NCBI GenBank assembly: GCA_024278255.1
Contig: JAJRTP010000697.1
Span: forward strand, 1 to 7,118
Reading direction: 5' to 3'
DNA: 7,118 bases
From: Chloroflexota bacterium
GTDB taxonomy: Bacteria > Chloroflexota > Anaerolineae > Promineifilales > Promineifilaceae
Shown here: positions 1 to 5,744 of the stretch, piece after piece
How positions within the stretch are numbered: position 1 is the stretch's first letter
Layout of the letters: each line of letters begins with the position of its first letter
Position numbers and translations under genes: made by a program
The notes under the pieces: model-generated
Told to the model about the DNA's origin: nothing
Seen by the model: only the letters and a program-made list of their open reading frames with translations
Databases searched by the model: none

Positions 1-262
1 CCATCCGGCCCAGCTCTTCCAGCCAGAGCAGGCGTTCAATGTCCTTTTTCATGGCCGAAAAGCCGGCTACCGTATTGTGATCCGTGAAGGCAACAATATC
101 CAACCCGCGTACTTCAGCCTGACGCAAAATTGCCAGATAGTTAATGTCAGGGTCCTGATAGTCGTAGGATCCGGGGGTATGTAAATGTAAGTCCATGCGC
201 CGCCACTGGCGGGAGGCTTTTTTAGTTGTTTTCTTTCGAGGTTTATTAGCCAATAGTTCCAT
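1..262 (-). CDS. PHP-domain protein, N-terminal part (runs off window at position 1)
   Basis: The 87 visible codons open a PHP (polymerase and histidinol phosphatase) metal-dependent phosphoesterase domain. The first metal motif is DLHLHTPGS (H26 and H28) and the second is FTDHNTV (D61, H62), the usual first two metal-binding blocks. Family members hydrolyse phosphoester bonds with a two- or three-metal centre; the substrate here cannot be told because the rest is outside the window. Residues 2-22 form a basic tail (KPRKKTTKK) before the domain. The ATG at 262 is chosen because the frame stays open to it and it overlaps the end of the response-regulator gene by 17 bp, but no good ribosome-binding site precedes it. 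The ATG at 196, directly before DLHLH, is an alternative without a good site either. Overlap with the regulator suggests co-transcription and translational coupling. The domain call is firm; start and function are less so. Confidence 0.88.
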   Translation of the reverse strand, partial: MELLANKPRKKTTKKASRQWRRMDLHLHTPGSYDYQDPDINYLAILRQAEVRGLDIVAFTDHNTVAGFSAMKKDIERLLWLEELGRM

Positions 263-626
263 CCTGTTTAAGGAGTTGATAGAGCAAATCCGTTAAATCA
301 TTAGGTTGATAAGGTTTGAGTAAAAATTTTTGCGCCCCTAGTTTCAGGGCATCGGCTTCGCGCCGGTAATCACCGGAAGTCATAATGACAACCGTGTCAG
401 ACGGAGCGCTGGTCTGCCCCTGGCGAATAGCGTGGAGTAAATTCAGACCATTTGCGCCGCGCGCCAGATTACAATCAATGACAAAGGCATCGGAGTGGTC
501 GGTTGCGGCGGCTTTGGCCTGGTCAATGTCATAGCAAGCTGTGACATTGTATCCTTCCATTTCTAACAGCATTTTGATTAATTCGGTGTTGGTTGGGTCG
601 TCGTCAACGACAATTATATGGGCCAT
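246..626 (-). CDS. Single-domain response regulator (REC only)
   Basis: This 126-residue protein (from the ATG at 626) is a complete receiver domain with no output domain. Numbering from that ATG, the acidic pocket lies in the VVDDDP run (D8-D10), the phosphoacceptor Asp is D51 in FVIDCN, the switch Thr is T83 in IMTSGD, and the conserved Lys is K104 in LLKPY. It should therefore be phosphorylated by a histidine kinase and act through protein-protein contact, like CheY or Spo0F; no kinase is in the window. An in-frame GTG at 635 would add three residues; ATG 626 is preferred because MAHIIVVDDDP is the normal receiver start, although neither has a strong Shine-Dalgarno sequence. Its 3' end overlaps the PHP gene by 17 bp, which suggests a shared transcript and possibly a functional link. 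Confidence 0.93.
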   Translation of the reverse strand: MAHIIVVDDDPTNTELIKMLLEMEGYNVTACYDIDQAKAAATDHSDAFVIDCNLARGANGLNLLHAIRQGQTSAPSDTVVIMTSGDYRREADALKLGAQKFLLKPYQPNDLTDLLYQLLKQDGTIG

Positions 627-691
627 TTTCCGCACGTTTTTGAGTGGTTAATCCCGGCAGCTTGTACCGGCGCGTAAGGAACCGCAGATGC

Positions 692-907
692 TTAATCGTT
701 GCCCAGGGAAGCGATGCCCCGGACGACGCCGATGATGGCAATGGCCGTTCCCAGGAGATCGGTCGGCCGGACTTCAGGCGTTTGATGACCACTTTTCTCG
801 GCTGAGCGAACAAGCATGAAGGCTGTGAGCAGGCCAATGGCGACGCCAGTCACGCCGCCGGTTATAAGGACTTTCTTTTTCCAGTTTTCAAATTCCATTT
901 CATCCAT
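692..907 (-). CDS. Small membrane protein, 71 aa, unknown function
   Basis: I do not recognise a named family. The N-terminus is acidic then basic (MDEMEFENWKKK), followed by a glycine-rich hydrophobic helix at about residues 13-33. A short polar linker (about 34-46) follows, then a second, weaker hydrophobic stretch at about 47-66. It is likely an inner-membrane protein with one or two helices; the first segment loosely recalls YtxH-type Gly-rich membrane segments, which is not enough for an assignment. The frame stays open to an ATG at 955, but the ATG at 907 is preferred because GGAG stands 8 nt before it and the extra 16 residues look like non-coding leader. It lies 57 bp after the 224-residue membrane protein gene, probably in the same transcript, and 65 bp before the response regulator. 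Confidence 0.7.
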   Translation of the reverse strand: MDEMEFENWKKKVLITGGVTGVAIGLLTAFMLVRSAEKSGHQTPEVRPTDLLGTAIAIIGVVRGIASLGND

Positions 908-915
908 CAGGTTTA

Positions 916-919
916 CTCC
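916..919 (-). promoter_or_regulatory. Ribosome-binding site that sets the start at 907
   Basis: On the minus strand GGAG lies 8 nt before the ATG at 907. The competing upstream ATG at 955 has no comparable purine-rich site, so this decides the start of the 71-residue membrane protein. Confidence 0.6.
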
Positions 920-964
920 AGTGCGTACAACGGATTGGGGAAGGAACAGATACATTTCATGGCG

Positions 965-1639
965 TCAATCTGTTTCATCTTCTGTCTTTTGTACGTTTGA
1001 ATTATAAGGTGAATTATTTGATTTTTGCACTACGCTCATAAGTTGTGAGAGCCACGATTCTACGTAGGCCAGTAAGGCATTGATTTTAATGGTAAGGTCG
1101 GCGATGTTTTTAGAGAATTTATTGATGTAAGGTACGGGTTTATCTATAAAGCTGTCAATTTGCCAGAGAAGGATACGAATGTAGCCGTATTTTTTGAGGG
1201 GGGAGTCTGGCTGCTGCCGCCAATGCTGTCTGTAGGCAATGCCGGCCCCGAAAATGCCTACCAGAATGATGGCAAAGAAAAAGGTGACCACCAGCAAAAA
1301 TATGATGACCAAGATGTCGGCGACGGCCGAAAGAAACAGGCGGGTTTGCTCGGTGGCGGGCCAGATGGCCAAGTAGAGGAGAAAGATTGACAGGATGAGA
1401 ACGATGCCGGACAAGATGCTCAGGGGCAATATGACGTATAAGCGGGTGAAGCGGCGCCAATAATCGGCCCGTTCTATCTGGACGGGTGTGGGCTGGTAGG
1501 CGGCAAATCCGGTGGGTTCGGGTTCGTGGTAAGTGTAAGTATAGGAATACGGCGTGGTGGGGGGCACGGCCGTATTCCGGGCTGCTACATTATTTGATGG
1601 CGACGGGCCATTCTTCGTGCCTAAATCTGGCGTAGTCAT
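965..1639 (-). CDS. Two-helix membrane protein, 224 aa, unknown function
   Basis: I cannot assign a family. Residues 1-60 are polar, rich in Pro, Thr and Tyr (a TPYSYTYTYHEPEP stretch) and probably disordered. A long hydrophobic segment follows at about 67-93, a short loop at about 94-104, then a second very hydrophobic segment at about 105-136 ending in a basic patch (YRQHWRQQ). The C-terminal part (about 150-205) is amphipathic and could form helices lying along the membrane or a coiled coil, and the last 15 residues are acidic and polar. This suggests an integral membrane protein with both tails on the same side. The ATG at 1639 is preceded only by a weak AGG, but an extended -10 ends 6 nt before it, so the message may be leaderless. 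The downstream 71-residue membrane protein may be a partner. Confidence 0.78.
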   Translation of the reverse strand: MTTPDLGTKNGPSPSNNVAARNTAVPPTTPYSYTYTYHEPEPTGFAAYQPTPVQIERADYWRRFTRLYVILPLSILSGIVLILSIFLLYLAIWPATEQTRLFLSAVADILVIIFLLVVTFFFAIILVGIFGAGIAYRQHWRQQPDSPLKKYGYIRILLWQIDSFIDKPVPYINKFSKNIADLTIKINALLAYVESWLSQLMSVVQKSNNSPYNSNVQKTEDETD

Positions 1640-1645
1640 GCCTGA

Positions 1646-1654
1646 ATTGTATCA
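1646..1654 (-). promoter_or_regulatory. Extended -10 promoter element, possibly for a leaderless mRNA
   Basis: The minus strand reads TGATACAAT, an extended -10 (TGN plus TACAAT, 5 of 6 to consensus), with only six bases (TCAGGC) before the ATG at 1639. A start site at the usual distance would fall on or next to that ATG, giving little or no leader. No good -35 is seen, which fits an extended -10 promoter. It lies in the 42-bp gap after the OsmC-family gene. Confidence 0.42.
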
Positions 1655-1681
1655 CATCTGTCTTGAGCGTACAGGTTATGT

Positions 1682-2119
1682 TTAGGTGGCGTCAATGATC
1701 TCCAGGCTGTGGGTGATGGTGGTGACGCCCCGGATTGTGGCGGTGACAGAACAGTACTTTTCTTCCGACAAAACGATGGCCCGTTCCACCTTTTGGGGGT
1801 CCAGGTTCACACCTTCTACGGTGTAGTGCATGTGGACATCGGTGAAGGCATAGGGTGGGTCGGGCGCCTGGGTGCCATCAACGGCGACGTATACATCTGT
1901 CATATTCTGGCGCTGGCGGTCTAGAATCATCACCAGATCATAAGCGGCGCAGGAGGCCAGACTGATTAGGAGCAGATCGGAGGGTTTGAGGGCTTTCCAT
2001 TCCTGCCAGTTGGGGTCGTCTTTGGGCCAGGAGCCGGACATAACCACATGGCCGAAGGTGTCCCGGCCGATAAATAATTGACTGTCTTTTCCTGTCCAGC
2101 GGACGGCAACGTTACTCAT
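1682..2119 (-). CDS. OsmC/Ohr-family protein
   Basis: This 145-residue protein has the normal length and architecture of the OsmC superfamily. It has an N-terminal beta part with the VxWTG opening and GHVVMSG, then the central helix with LKPSDLLLISLASC, and a C-terminal helix/strand unit with SEEKYCSV. The two redox cysteines are C57 (LASCAAYD) and C123 (EKYCSV), placed as in peroxidatic OsmC/Ohr enzymes, which reduce organic hydroperoxides. Sequence style is closer to the broad OsmC-like (YhfA-type) branch than to classical Ohr, so the natural substrate is uncertain. It is probably cytoplasmic and homodimeric, since the family forms an intertwined dimer. The ATG at 2119 has AGGAGA 6 nt upstream. 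A strong inverted repeat precedes the gene. Confidence 0.92.
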   Translation of the reverse strand: MSNVAVRWTGKDSQLFIGRDTFGHVVMSGSWPKDDPNWQEWKALKPSDLLLISLASCAAYDLVMILDRQRQNMTDVYVAVDGTQAPDPPYAFTDVHMHYTVEGVNLDPQKVERAIVLSEEKYCSVTATIRGVTTITHSLEIIDAT

Positions 2120-2137
2120 GGGTTTTCTCCTGTGCTT

Positions 2138-2164
2138 GTGGGGCGATTTTCAAAATCGCCCTAC
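2138..2164. repeat. Near-perfect 27-bp inverted repeat between two genes
   Basis: The plus strand carries GTGGGGCGATTTT, one central C, then AAAATCGCCCTAC. The 13-bp arms match at 12 positions, and the inner 21 bp (2141-2161) are perfect. It sits in the 48-bp gap between the small four-Cys protein gene and the OsmC gene, just upstream of the OsmC ribosome-binding site. No T-run follows on either strand, so it is not a classic intrinsic terminator. It could be a dispersed REP-type element, an mRNA-stabilising hairpin between cistrons, or an operator. Which of these holds cannot be told from one copy. Confidence 0.7.
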
Positions 2165-2167
2165 GAT

Positions 2168-2512
2168 TTATTGGCAGCCGCTGCCAACGGGTAATGGATT
2201 TCCGGTTATCGGATCGGTGCATTGGCAGTAGCTGGTGTTCTGGTTGTTTTCGCCTTCCCAGAGGTAGTAAAGGACGGTACTGTTTTGGCAGGATTTGTTA
2301 CGCAAGGACGGCCGTACCCATTCCAGCCCAATACCATCGGCTTCTTCTTCCAGCACCATAAAAAAACGCACGTGCAGGTTCTCGCCGCCCAGTTGCAGTT
2401 GGCCCCGGCCGGCCAGGGTAAAAGCGAAGGCAGGGAAGAGGATAATGGGCAGCCAGATGAGAATGAAAAGAAGGTAACCCAGCCGCCGCAGCCAACGTTT
2501 ACGCGCCGTCAT
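2168..2512 (-). CDS. Small membrane-anchored four-cysteine protein, 114 aa
   Basis: No family is recognised. A basic N-terminus (MTARKRWLRRLG) leads into one strong hydrophobic segment at about residues 11-33, which by the positive-inside rule should place the rest outside the membrane. The remaining 80 residues form a small polar domain with four cysteines (C75, C96, C98, C113), enough for two disulfides. That fits an extracytoplasmic location and ends in a Pro/Gly-rich tail. No lipobox is seen, so it is a signal anchor rather than a lipoprotein. The ATG at 2512 overlaps the end of the glucan phosphorylase gene by 14 bp, with AAGG 6 nt upstream, so translation is probably coupled to it. Whether the products act together is unknown; one is predicted cytoplasmic and the other exported. 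Confidence 0.75.
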   Translation of the reverse strand: MTARKRWLRRLGYLLFILIWLPIILFPAFAFTLAGRGQLQLGGENLHVRFFMVLEEEADGIGLEWVRPSLRNKSCQNSTVLYYLWEGENNQNTSYCQCTDPITGNPLPVGSGCQ

Positions 2513-4631
2513 TCATCGCCTTGATGTACATTTCGCTGGTGTACTCTTTGACCATCCGCTGGGCGCTGAAGTAGGGGGCATTGGAGCGAATGCTTTCCCG
2601 CATCACTTCGGCCCAGCCGCGGGGTACGCCGTCCCGGTCCCGACTGTAATAGAGGGGGACAATTTCATCCTCCAGAATCTGATAGATGGAATTGGCATCG
2701 AAATTGTCCCGGTCGGCTTCGTTTTCAAAATCATGGTCATTACCTACAACCCAGCCATTGGCCCCGTTGTACCCTTCCACCCACCAGCCATCCAGCACGC
2801 TGAGGTTGGGCACACCGTTGAGGGCAGCTTTCATGCCGCTGGTGCCGCTGGCTTCACGCGGGCGGATCGGGTTGTTGAGCCACACATCTACGCCCTGGGT
2901 CAGATAGCGGGCCATGTGCATGTTGTAATCTTCGATGAAGGCAATACGGCCGCCCAATTGATTGTGTTTCGACAGATTGTAAATTTCCTGGATGAGCGCC
3001 TTGCCCGGTTCGTCGGCGGGATGCGCCTTGCCGGCAAAGATGATTTGTACGGGGCGATGCACATCCAGCAGAATACGCTGCAAGCGCTGCAAATCGCGGA
3101 AAATGAGAGTGGCTCGTTTGTAGGTGGCAAAACGGCGGGCAAAACCAATGGTGAGGGTATCCGGGTCGAGGAGGGTGCCGCCGGTTAAGACCTGGGTAGG
3201 GTCGGCCCGGCCGTCTACCCAATTGCGCCGTACCAAATCTTTCAGGTGGCGCATCATTTTACGTTTCAATTCCAGGTGAACCAGCCACAAATCTTTGTCA
3301 CTCATATCCGCCAGACGCTGCCACAGGGTCGGGTCATCCCGATGTTCCAGCCAGTCCGGCCCCAGGTATTTGGTGAACTCATCCCCCAATTCACTGGCGA
3401 TCCAGGTGGGGATGTGGATGCCGTTGGTGATGGAGATAATGGGTACTTCTTCTACCGGTTTGTCCGGCCAGACTTCTTGCCACATTTCGCGGGAGATACG
3501 GCCGTGCAGCTTGCTGACGCCATTTGCCTGCCCGGACATATTTAAGGCCAGAACCGTCATGTTAAAAGCCTGGCCCCACGGCTCATTATGAGCGCCCAGG
3601 CTCAAAAAATGTTCCCGGCTGATGCCCATCCTATCCCAAAAGCCCTGGAAATATTTTTCTACCAACTGGTAGCTGAACACATCGTGCCCGGCCGGAACCG
3701 GCGTGTGGGTCGTAAAAACAGTACGACTGCGCACCAGGGCGGCCGCTTCCTCAAAACTATTCCCCTGAGCTACCAGTTCCCGGATGCACTCCAGGAGGAG
3801 GAAGGAGGAATGTCCTTCGTTCATGTGCCAGACAGTGGGAGACAGCCCCAGAGCGCGTAAAACCCGCACGCCGCCCAGCCCCAGCATCATCTCTTGCCGG
3901 ATGCGGGTTTCGCTGTCGCCGGAGTAAAGGCGGGCGGACAGTTCCCGGTCCCAGGGTTCGTTTTCGTCTACATCTGTGTCCATCAGGTAAAGTGCATTGC
4001 GGCCTACGTTGATTTTCCAGATGCGAGCATGGACGGGACGGCCGCTGATATTGACTGAGACTTTAATGTCCTCACCCTGATCATCCTTTACCGGCTGGAT
4101 GGGGGCCTGATTCATGTCCAACTGCTGGTAAACAGCTTCCTGCCAACCGTGCGAAGGGATGCGTTGCCGGAAATAACCTTGCGGGTACATAAAGCCCACA
4201 CCCACAAAAGGTAGCCCCAAATCGCTGGATTCCTTGATGTGATCGCCGGAAAGAATGCCCAGGCCGCCGGAGTAAATGGGCAGCGAGTTGTGCAAACCAA
4301 ATTCAAAAGAGAAATAGGCGATGACGTTTTGGGTCAGGTCGGGGTATGTGGTGTGGAACCAGGAATGGCCGTTAGCCATCATGTCGTCAAATTGCAGCAT
4401 AACCTTCGTATAGCGACGAAGAAAAGCACTGTCGCGGGCTGCATCCTGTAGGCGGACATCGCTGATTTCTTGCAGCATTTGCACCGGGTTGTGCCGGGTC
4501 TGACGCCAAAGCGGGTAATCCAGTCGTTTCCACAGGCTTCGGGCTTCTGGCGTCCAGCTCCACCAAAGATTGTAGGCCAGTTCGCCGAGCCGGTTTATCT
4601 TTTCGGGCAGCTTGTTATCAAGTGGTGTCAT
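2499..4631 (-). CDS. glgP: Alpha-glucan phosphorylase (GT35, maltodextrin/glycogen phosphorylase type)
   Basis: The enzyme releases glucose-1-phosphate from the non-reducing ends of alpha-1,4-glucans (glycogen, maltodextrin) using phosphate and pyridoxal phosphate, in the cytoplasm. The 710 residues fit the shorter bacterial/archaeal branch. Residues 1 to about 115 are the N-terminal domain typical of this branch (the NLWWSWTPEA region), followed by the phosphorylase core starting at YFSFEFGLHNSLPIYSGGLG. Clear core motifs include WHMNEGHSSF, TTHTPVPAGHD, ITNGIHIPTW, GFARRFATYKRA, IFAGKAHPAD and the cofactor segment EASGTSGMKAALNG. K601 in that segment is the expected PLP-binding lysine. The ATG at 4631 has GAGGA 7 nt upstream. 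A strong promoter and operator-like repeat lie just before it, so it probably starts its own transcript, which continues into the overlapping small protein gene. No glycogen synthase or branching enzyme is in the window. Confidence 0.97.
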   Translation of the reverse strand: MTPLDNKLPEKINRLGELAYNLWWSWTPEARSLWKRLDYPLWRQTRHNPVQMLQEISDVRLQDAARDSAFLRRYTKVMLQFDDMMANGHSWFHTTYPDLTQNVIAYFSFEFGLHNSLPIYSGGLGILSGDHIKESSDLGLPFVGVGFMYPQGYFRQRIPSHGWQEAVYQQLDMNQAPIQPVKDDQGEDIKVSVNISGRPVHARIWKINVGRNALYLMDTDVDENEPWDRELSARLYSGDSETRIRQEMMLGLGGVRVLRALGLSPTVWHMNEGHSSFLLLECIRELVAQGNSFEEAAALVRSRTVFTTHTPVPAGHDVFSYQLVEKYFQGFWDRMGISREHFLSLGAHNEPWGQAFNMTVLALNMSGQANGVSKLHGRISREMWQEVWPDKPVEEVPIISITNGIHIPTWIASELGDEFTKYLGPDWLEHRDDPTLWQRLADMSDKDLWLVHLELKRKMMRHLKDLVRRNWVDGRADPTQVLTGGTLLDPDTLTIGFARRFATYKRATLIFRDLQRLQRILLDVHRPVQIIFAGKAHPADEPGKALIQEIYNLSKHNQLGGRIAFIEDYNMHMARYLTQGVDVWLNNPIRPREASGTSGMKAALNGVPNLSVLDGWWVEGYNGANGWVVGNDHDFENEADRDNFDANSIYQILEDEIVPLYYSRDRDGVPRGWAEVMRESIRSNAPYFSAQRMVKEYTSEMYIKAMNDGA

Positions 4632-4651
4632 TTTTCATTCCTCATTCTTTG

Positions 4652-4669
4652 TAGTTGATACATCAACTA
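4652..4669. promoter_or_regulatory. Operator-like 18-bp perfect inverted repeat in the glgP leader
   Basis: TAGTTGATACATCAACTA is an inverted repeat with 8-bp perfect arms around a central AC. It lies between the predicted start site (about 4676) and the glgP ribosome-binding site (4639-4643). Size and symmetry fit a homodimeric repressor such as a MarR-, LacI- or GntR-type regulator; MarR-type sites often have this compact form. No regulator gene is in the window. A block to transcription from the adjacent promoter is the simplest role. As RNA it would also form an 8-bp stem, but the 2-nt loop favours a DNA site. Confidence 0.65.
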
Positions 4670-4682
4670 ATACAAAAGAACC

Positions 4683-4710
4683 ATTATAGCATGGGCGCTT
4701 TGAGGATCAA
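4683..4710 (-). promoter_or_regulatory. glgP promoter with perfect extended -10
   Basis: On the minus strand the -10 is TATAAT (4683-4688) preceded by TGC (4689-4691), a perfect extended -10. A -35 candidate TTGATC (4705-4710, 4 of 6) stands 16 bp upstream. The start site should fall near 4676, giving a leader of about 45 nt. The -35 overlaps the last codons of the ATP-grasp gene. This is the best promoter in the window. Confidence 0.72.
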
Positions 4711-4713
4711 CTA
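4706..4713. promoter_or_regulatory. Third copy of the operator half-site over the -35 region
   Basis: ATCAACTA here repeats exactly the right arm of the inverted repeat at 4652-4669, offset by 44 bp, about four helical turns. It overlaps the -35 candidate and contains the stop codon of the ATP-grasp gene. With the full site downstream it would flank the core promoter on the same DNA face, a geometry that suits cooperative repression. A single 8-bp copy could be chance. Confidence 0.4.
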
Positions 4714-5633
4714 TTTTTGTGAGCGGGGATGATTTTTTGTGGGGGTGGGTCGAGGGCGCGCTGCACGGCCGTATTGACAATTTCCCGCAGGCACCAGTCG
4801 AATTGCTCCTCTGTCATCAGTTCTCTGTTCAACTCCGGCGCCGGATTGGATCCGTTGATGACGTAGAAGTCGTCACCCTGGATCACAAATTCTACCAAGT
4901 TAATGTCGTACTCATAGGCGCGGCTGATGCGGCGGGCGGCGGCGGCCAATTGTTGGCCCAGGGTGTCGTCGAGGGAAGGGATGTCGGGCAGGTAACGGCC
5001 GTCTTCCGGGGAAAATTCCAGGGCCATCACTTGTTCCTGCCCCACTACAAAGCAATGAATATGGCGATCTGCGGGGATAAGCTGCTGCAAAATTTTGGTG
5101 CGGGTACCGCTTTTGTCGTACCAGTTGAGCAGTTCGTCTACATTGTGAACACGGTACGTTTCGGGACGGCCGCCAGTATGATTATCCTTAAAGATGGCCG
5201 GTACGCCGACGTAATCAACGATCGCCTGCCAGTCCATTGGATAATCCAGATTGCGAAAAGTGTCTGGCGTGGCGTCTCGTTTGATATGTTTGTTGGGCAG
5301 GATAACGGTACGCGGTGTCTTGTAGCCTAATTGTTTCAGCAAAGCTTTGTCATAAAAGCGGCTGTCGGCCGACCAGGTGAAGGGATTGTTAATAATGAAG
5401 GCGCCATGCAGGGCGGCAAATTTGAGGTAGGCGCGGTAGTAGGGCACGATGTGGGAAATCCGGTCTACGATGACGTCGTAAGGGCAGGTGTCGTCTACAA
5501 ATGTACCAGACAGTTTGACTAATTCTGCGCTGACGGGTTCGGGATGCTGGTTGATGGTTTGGATGAAAGCGGCCGGCCATTCCCGCTCTTCGCCAATTAT
5601 CAGGCCGATCTTTTTCTCATTTTCCTGGCTCAT
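4707..5633 (-). CDS. ATP-grasp ligase-like protein
   Basis: The 308-residue protein has the ATP-grasp fold of the RimK/glutathione-synthetase-like group, whose members join a carboxylate to an amine or thiol through an acylphosphate using ATP and Mg2+. Residues 1 to about 115 form the N-terminal and linker region (IGLIIGEEREWP, then INNPFTW and the LLKQLGYKTPRTVILP step). The ATP-grasp part follows with PAIFKDNHTGG (K149, likely ATP-binding), then ILQQLI, CFVVGQEQVMAL, and the metal-site end NLVEFV (E248) with VINGSNPAPE (N260, N263). Remembered relatives read IDFMNPAPDAD there, so N260 replaces an acidic residue. The substrate is unknown. ATG 5633 is preferred to an in-frame TTG at 5684 because GAGGAG precedes it by 11 nt and the protein then begins with a normal lead-in. 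The stop codon lies within the glgP promoter region. Confidence 0.86.
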   Translation of the reverse strand: MSQENEKKIGLIIGEEREWPAAFIQTINQHPEPVSAELVKLSGTFVDDTCPYDVIVDRISHIVPYYRAYLKFAALHGAFIINNPFTWSADSRFYDKALLKQLGYKTPRTVILPNKHIKRDATPDTFRNLDYPMDWQAIVDYVGVPAIFKDNHTGGRPETYRVHNVDELLNWYDKSGTRTKILQQLIPADRHIHCFVVGQEQVMALEFSPEDGRYLPDIPSLDDTLGQQLAAAARRISRAYEYDINLVEFVIQGDDFYVINGSNPAPELNRELMTEEQFDWCLREIVNTAVQRALDPPPQKIIPAHKNS

Positions 5634-5644
5634 GTGCCGACTCT

Positions 5645-5650
5645 CTCCTC
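5645..5650 (-). promoter_or_regulatory. Ribosome-binding site supporting the start at 5633
   Basis: The minus strand reads GAGGAG 11 nt before the ATG at 5633, with a second GAGAG closer in. The site supports the ATG over the upstream in-frame TTG at 5684. The spacing is slightly long. Confidence 0.55.
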
Positions 5651-5709
5651 GTAAATATCTCACGGATGAATGGATCGCGGACAATGAAGATTTGTTGATC
5701 CAGGGGCAA

Positions 5710-5738
5710 ACTATACTATATTTCGGGCTGGCTGCCGA
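5710..5738 (-). promoter_or_regulatory. Candidate promoter for the ATP-grasp gene
   Basis: In the 111-bp gap upstream of 5633 the minus strand carries two overlapping TATAGT hexamers (5710-5720). A -35-like TCGGCA (5733-5738) stands 17 bp from the downstream hexamer. Matches are 5 of 6 and 4 of 6. A 6-bp inverted repeat (5721-5740, TTTCGG and CCGAAA arms) overlaps it and follows the stop codon of the preceding gene, but lacks a T-run. Confidence 0.33.
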
Positions 5739-5744
5739 AATTTC

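Noticed and set aside
636..691. Short CCGG repeats between the 71-residue protein gene and the response regulator, considered as a terminator
   Set aside because: The pairing is only 4 bp with a long loop and no T-run; nothing convincing lies in this gap.
908..955. N-terminal extension of the 71-residue membrane protein to the ATG at 955
   Set aside because: There is no good ribosome-binding site before 955, whereas GGAG stands 8 nt before the ATG at 907.
4719..5330. A 203-codon open frame on the plus strand opposite the ATP-grasp gene
   Set aside because: The minus-strand frame carries clear ATP-grasp motifs, and the plus-strand product has none.
5634..5684. Start of the ATP-grasp gene at an in-frame TTG (5684)
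   Set aside because: The added 17 residues look like leader sequence, and GAGGAG precedes the ATG at 5633.
5691..5700. TTGTTGAT near the ATP-grasp promoter as another operator half-site
   Set aside because: It matches the half-site at 7 of 8 bases and has no second arm. Similar TTGAT words occur inside genes (for example near 276), so chance is likely.
5721..5740. Inverted repeat TTTCGG/CCGAAA just after the TIM-barrel stop codon, considered as a terminator
   Set aside because: The stem is only 6 bp with an 8-nt loop and no T-run follows on the minus strand, so it is too weak to call.
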